Made by a program: the position numbers and the translations under genes. The notes below the pieces were generated by a model that searched no databases, was not told where the DNA came from, and worked only from the letters and a program-made list of their open reading frames with translations. A DNA stretch of 64,000 nucleotides from an uncultured Bryobacteraceae bacterium (GTDB lineage: Bacteria > Acidobacteriota > Terriglobia > Bryobacterales > Bryobacteraceae): assembly GCA_937924525.1 (NCBI GenBank), contig CALDSU010000007.1, positions 62,001 through 126,000 on the forward strand, written 5' to 3'. Shown piece after piece: positions 61,512 through 64,000 of the stretch. How positions within the stretch are numbered: position 1 is the stretch's first letter; each line of letters opens with the position of its first letter.

Positions 61512-64000
61512 ATGAAGCACAGAGCAACTCTGTACCTCGTCGTACTTGCGCTCGTGAGTTTCGGGACTCTGCTGGCGCAAATGAACACGGGCTCGATCGC
61601 AGGACGCGTGACTGACCCGAACAACGCGGCAATCCCCAACGTGAAGGTTGTCGCCACCAACAACGAAACCGGCACTCAGACCGAAACCCAGACGACTGAA
61701 GCCGGCATCTACGTGTTTCCCAGTCTCCGAGTGGGAAATTATACGCTCGCGGTAGAGAAGACCGGATTCAAAAGACTGAACCGCACCGGCATTGAAGTCC
61801 GCGTCGCGCAGCGTCTGGACCTCGATCTTCAACTCGAACTGGGCGACGTGCAGCAGAGCGTGGACGTGACGGCGGAGGCGCCGCTGCTCGAGACCACCTC
61901 GGCGATGCGCGGCCAGAACTTTTCCACTCAGATGATGAATAACCTGCCGCTGTTCGCCGGCGGCATCCGGAATCCCCAGGCGTTTGTGCAGTACATGCCG
62001 GGCGTGAACTGGCGCGGATCGCCGGAAGTCTCTATCGCTGGATCGGGCGGGCGAGCCGCGGAAGTGATGATCGACGGCGCGAGCCTGATCATCCCTGAGT
62101 CGGGCGGCGTGGTGTTCAACTTCCCGGCGGCGGAGATGTTCGGCGAGTTCAAACTGCTAAACGGCACCTACGACGCCGAATATGGCCGCTTTGGCGGCGG
62201 CGTGCAATTGTTCATCACCAAGTCGGGCACCAACGACCTGCACGGCACCGGCTTCCTGAATCTGCGGCGCGATATCTGGAACGCGAACGCCTGGGCCAAC
62301 AACGCCCGCGGGTTGGTGCGTCCCAAAGAACGGTTCAATGAACTCGGCGGCGCCGGTGGTGGCCCGATCTACATTCCCAAAGTCTACGACGGGCGGAACC
62401 GCTCGTTCTGGTATCTGACCTATTCCAAGGACAAGCGGCCCATTTCGACGACCCCTGTGCTAAATTCCGTACCCACGGTCCTCATGAAACAGGGCAACTT
62501 CAGTCAAGTATCGCAGTTGGTTTACGATCCGCTGACGACCTCAGGGAATACGCGAACGCCGTTCCCCGGGAATATCATCCCGCAGTCGCGATTCAGCAAG
62601 ATTTCGCGGAACCTGATCGCAGCCATCCCGGATCCCACCCGTACGACGCTGATCCAGAACTTCGACTTCATCAATCGGAGCGTCTTCGACCGCTACATCT
62701 GGAACTTGAAGTTCGATCACGCCATCACGCAGAACAACCGAGTTGCGTTCACCGTCACCAAGGAGAATTTCTCCGATAACCTCGAATCGGCCTTTCCTGG
62801 ACCTCTGGGCCAAGGACTGCACGGCTTCCAAAGGCCCGATAACTGGCGCGTGAACCACGACCTCGTACCGAAACCGACCTTCCTGATCCACACGACGTTC
62901 GGTTACTCGCGCACGCGACAGTTGTGGGATAACCCCTTCCAGAAGGGCGGGGCATCCCGCTTCGGCTTCCCCGGCATCACGGGCAATTCCGACGCCACCC
63001 CACGCATCCAGTTCACGGGCGCGGACGGGCTGAGCCCCTGGGGCGTGCAGGACGGCAAAGTGGCCAATGGGAGCCAGATCAACATCACTTACCAATTGAC
63101 GCAGGGCATGACGTGGCTGCGAGGCAAGCACGAATTCAAGTTCGGCTGGGACCTCCGCCGGCTGCACACCACGTCGGACCCGGTGGACTTGGCCGGCACG
63201 AACGGCCGTTATGTGTTCGCTCGGGCCCAGACCGCGGTGCCGACCAACCTGGCCGGCACCGGCCATGCCTTTGCCAGCCTGCTGCTCGGCTTGCCGGACA
63301 CGGCGGACCGGGTCGCGCTGCCCGTGCTGATCGGCAACATCCGCTACGGCTATCACGCGGCGTATTTCCAGGACAACTGGCGGGTGACTCCCCGGCTCAC
63401 TCTCAATCTCGGCATGCGCTATGACGTGCCCATTGGCTGGCACGACAAATTCGGCGACATGTCGATGGTGGACGTGAAGCGGCCCAACCCCGCTGCCAAT
63501 GGCCTGCCGGGCGCGGTGGTGTTCGCCGGCAAAGGGGCGGGACGCACGGGCGACAAGCGCTTCTACCCGACCGATTGGTCGAACATTGGCCCCCGCGCCG
63601 GCTTCTCCTACCGGTTGTTGTCGAAGACGGTCCTTCGGGGCGGCTTCGGGATCTATTATCAGACGCTGGGCAACGGCGGCTGCGGCTGCCGGCTGGGTTT
63701 CTCGAACCCGATCACCCGTATCTCGGACGGTCTCGGCGGGGCGTTGCAGTGGGATGACGGCATCGCGCCGCCGCCCGGATTCCGGCCTCCGCCGCTGATC
63801 GATCCGACCGTCGGCATCCACGCCGGCGACATGGATGTGATGGGGCCCAACTTCGGCAAAGCTCCTCGTATCTACACCTGGAGTTTCAATATCCAGCATG
63901 AAGTGAAGAGCTTCCTGATTGATGTGGCGTATGTGGGCAACCGCGGCCGGGGCTTGAACTCCACCATCGAGCTGAACCAGTTGCCGGTGAGCAGGCTGGA
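61512..64000 (+). CDS. Oar-like TonB-dependent receptor, 3' end beyond the window
   Basis: About 829 residues are visible and the frame is open to the last base, so the gene continues past the window. A signal peptide (about 1-23) precedes a carboxypeptidase-regulatory-like domain (GSIAGRVTDPNNAAIPNVKVVATN, ending about residue 110). A plug follows (AEAPLLETTSAMRG, VMIDGASLIIP, EYGRFGGGVQLFITKSGTNDLHG), then beta-barrel strands. Such Oar-type receptors are greatly expanded in Solibacterales and are linked to uptake or attachment of polymers; the ligand is not known. The start has GGGGAA shortly before the ATG. Confidence 0.92.
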   Translation, partial: MKHRATLYLVVLALVSFGTLLAQMNTGSIAGRVTDPNNAAIPNVKVVATNNETGTQTETQTTEAGIYVFPSLRVGNYTLAVEKTGFKRLNRTGIEVRVAQRLDLDLQLELGDVQQSVDVTAEAPLLETTSAMRGQNFSTQMMNNLPLFAGGIRNPQAFVQYMPGVNWRGSPEVSIAGSGGRAAEVMIDGASLIIPESGGVVFNFPAAEMFGEFKLLNGTYDAEYGRFGGGVQLFITKSGTNDLHGTGFLNLRRDIWNANAWANNARGLVRPKERFNELGGAGGGPIYIPKVYDGRNRSFWYLTYSKDKRPISTTPVLNSVPTVLMKQGNFSQVSQLVYDPLTTSGNTRTPFPGNIIPQSRFSKISRNLIAAIPDPTRTTLIQNFDFINRSVFDRYIWNLKFDHAITQNNRVAFTVTKENFSDNLESAFPGPLGQGLHGFQRPDNWRVNHDLVPKPTFLIHTTFGYSRTRQLWDNPFQKGGASRFGFPGITGNSDATPRIQFTGADGLSPWGVQDGKVANGSQINITYQLTQGMTWLRGKHEFKFGWDLRRLHTTSDPVDLAGTNGRYVFARAQTAVPTNLAGTGHAFASLLLGLPDTADRVALPVLIGNIRYGYHAAYFQDNWRVTPRLTLNLGMRYDVPIGWHDKFGDMSMVDVKRPNPAANGLPGAVVFAGKGAGRTGDKRFYPTDWSNIGPRAGFSYRLLSKTVLRGGFGIYYQTLGNGGCGCRLGFSNPITRISDGLGGALQWDDGIAPPPGFRPPPLIDPTVGIHAGDMDVMGPNFGKAPRIYTWSFNIQHEVKSFLIDVAYVGNRGRGLNSTIELNQLPVSRL

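Overview
The window is GC-rich, gene-dense bacterial chromosome with no rRNA, CRISPR array, prophage or intact transposase. The mixture of families points to an Acidobacteriota genome of the Solibacter/Bryobacter type: a large Oar-like TonB-dependent receptor with a carboxypeptidase-regulatory N-terminus, a DUF1501 protein paired with a PSCyt1/DUF1549/DUF1553 protein, DUF2961 (GH172), an ECF sigma/anti-sigma pair followed by a DUF4097 protein, and a uracil-DNA glycosylase-coaBC-rpoZ-gmk-yicC block. The assignment is inference from gene content; no marker gene was compared.

Layout. 0.2-7.4 kb: a Tat-exported GH172-like protein, then a translationally coupled run valS-nadC-birA-coaX-hypothetical. 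7.4-9.4 kb: tRNA-Arg(CCG), tatA, an HU-type protein and a divergent RecA paralogue. 9.5-15.5 kb: surE, then a minus-strand operon tetR-permease-ATPase-HlyD-TolC resembling DevBCA exporters, with a clear operator around its promoter. 15.6-19.9 kb: pdeM, a leucine-rich-repeat protein, and a three-gene unit (adenosine-specific-kinase family, SDR, DapA-like aldolase). 19.9-28.9 kb: an isolated hypF, a PDZ protein, DUF4097/anti-sigma/sigma, an aldehyde dehydrogenase, an Hpt protein, an IscU-like scaffold and mutT.

29.1-35.8 kb is one long minus-strand operon: trm112-like, GT9, msbA-like, yicC, gmk, rpoZ, coaBC, uracil-DNA glycosylase. 36.5-42.6 kb: a TPR protein, a MacB-type permease without ATPase, RNase J, a GlcD-like oxidase and two unknowns. 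42.6-44.0 kb is decayed DNA with a broken esterase gene. 44.0-50.5 kb: the DUF1501/PSD1 pair, then a 2-hydroxyacid dehydrogenase and an HpcH/HpaI aldolase. 50.5-54.0 kb: unknowns and a nine-haem cytochrome c fused to a cytochrome b. 54.0-61.1 kb: a GT-C-like membrane protein divergent from a tetR-MFP-RND efflux operon with its operator. The window ends inside the TonB-dependent receptor.

Most of the content is ordinary for this lineage. The items most worth attention are the divergent full-length RecA, the two legible TetR operators, a set of probable leaderless genes, a REP-like hairpin with a second lone core copy, the IscU-like protein lacking its third cysteine, and the esterase gene caught in decay. 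I did not find a convincing wholly new multi-gene system.
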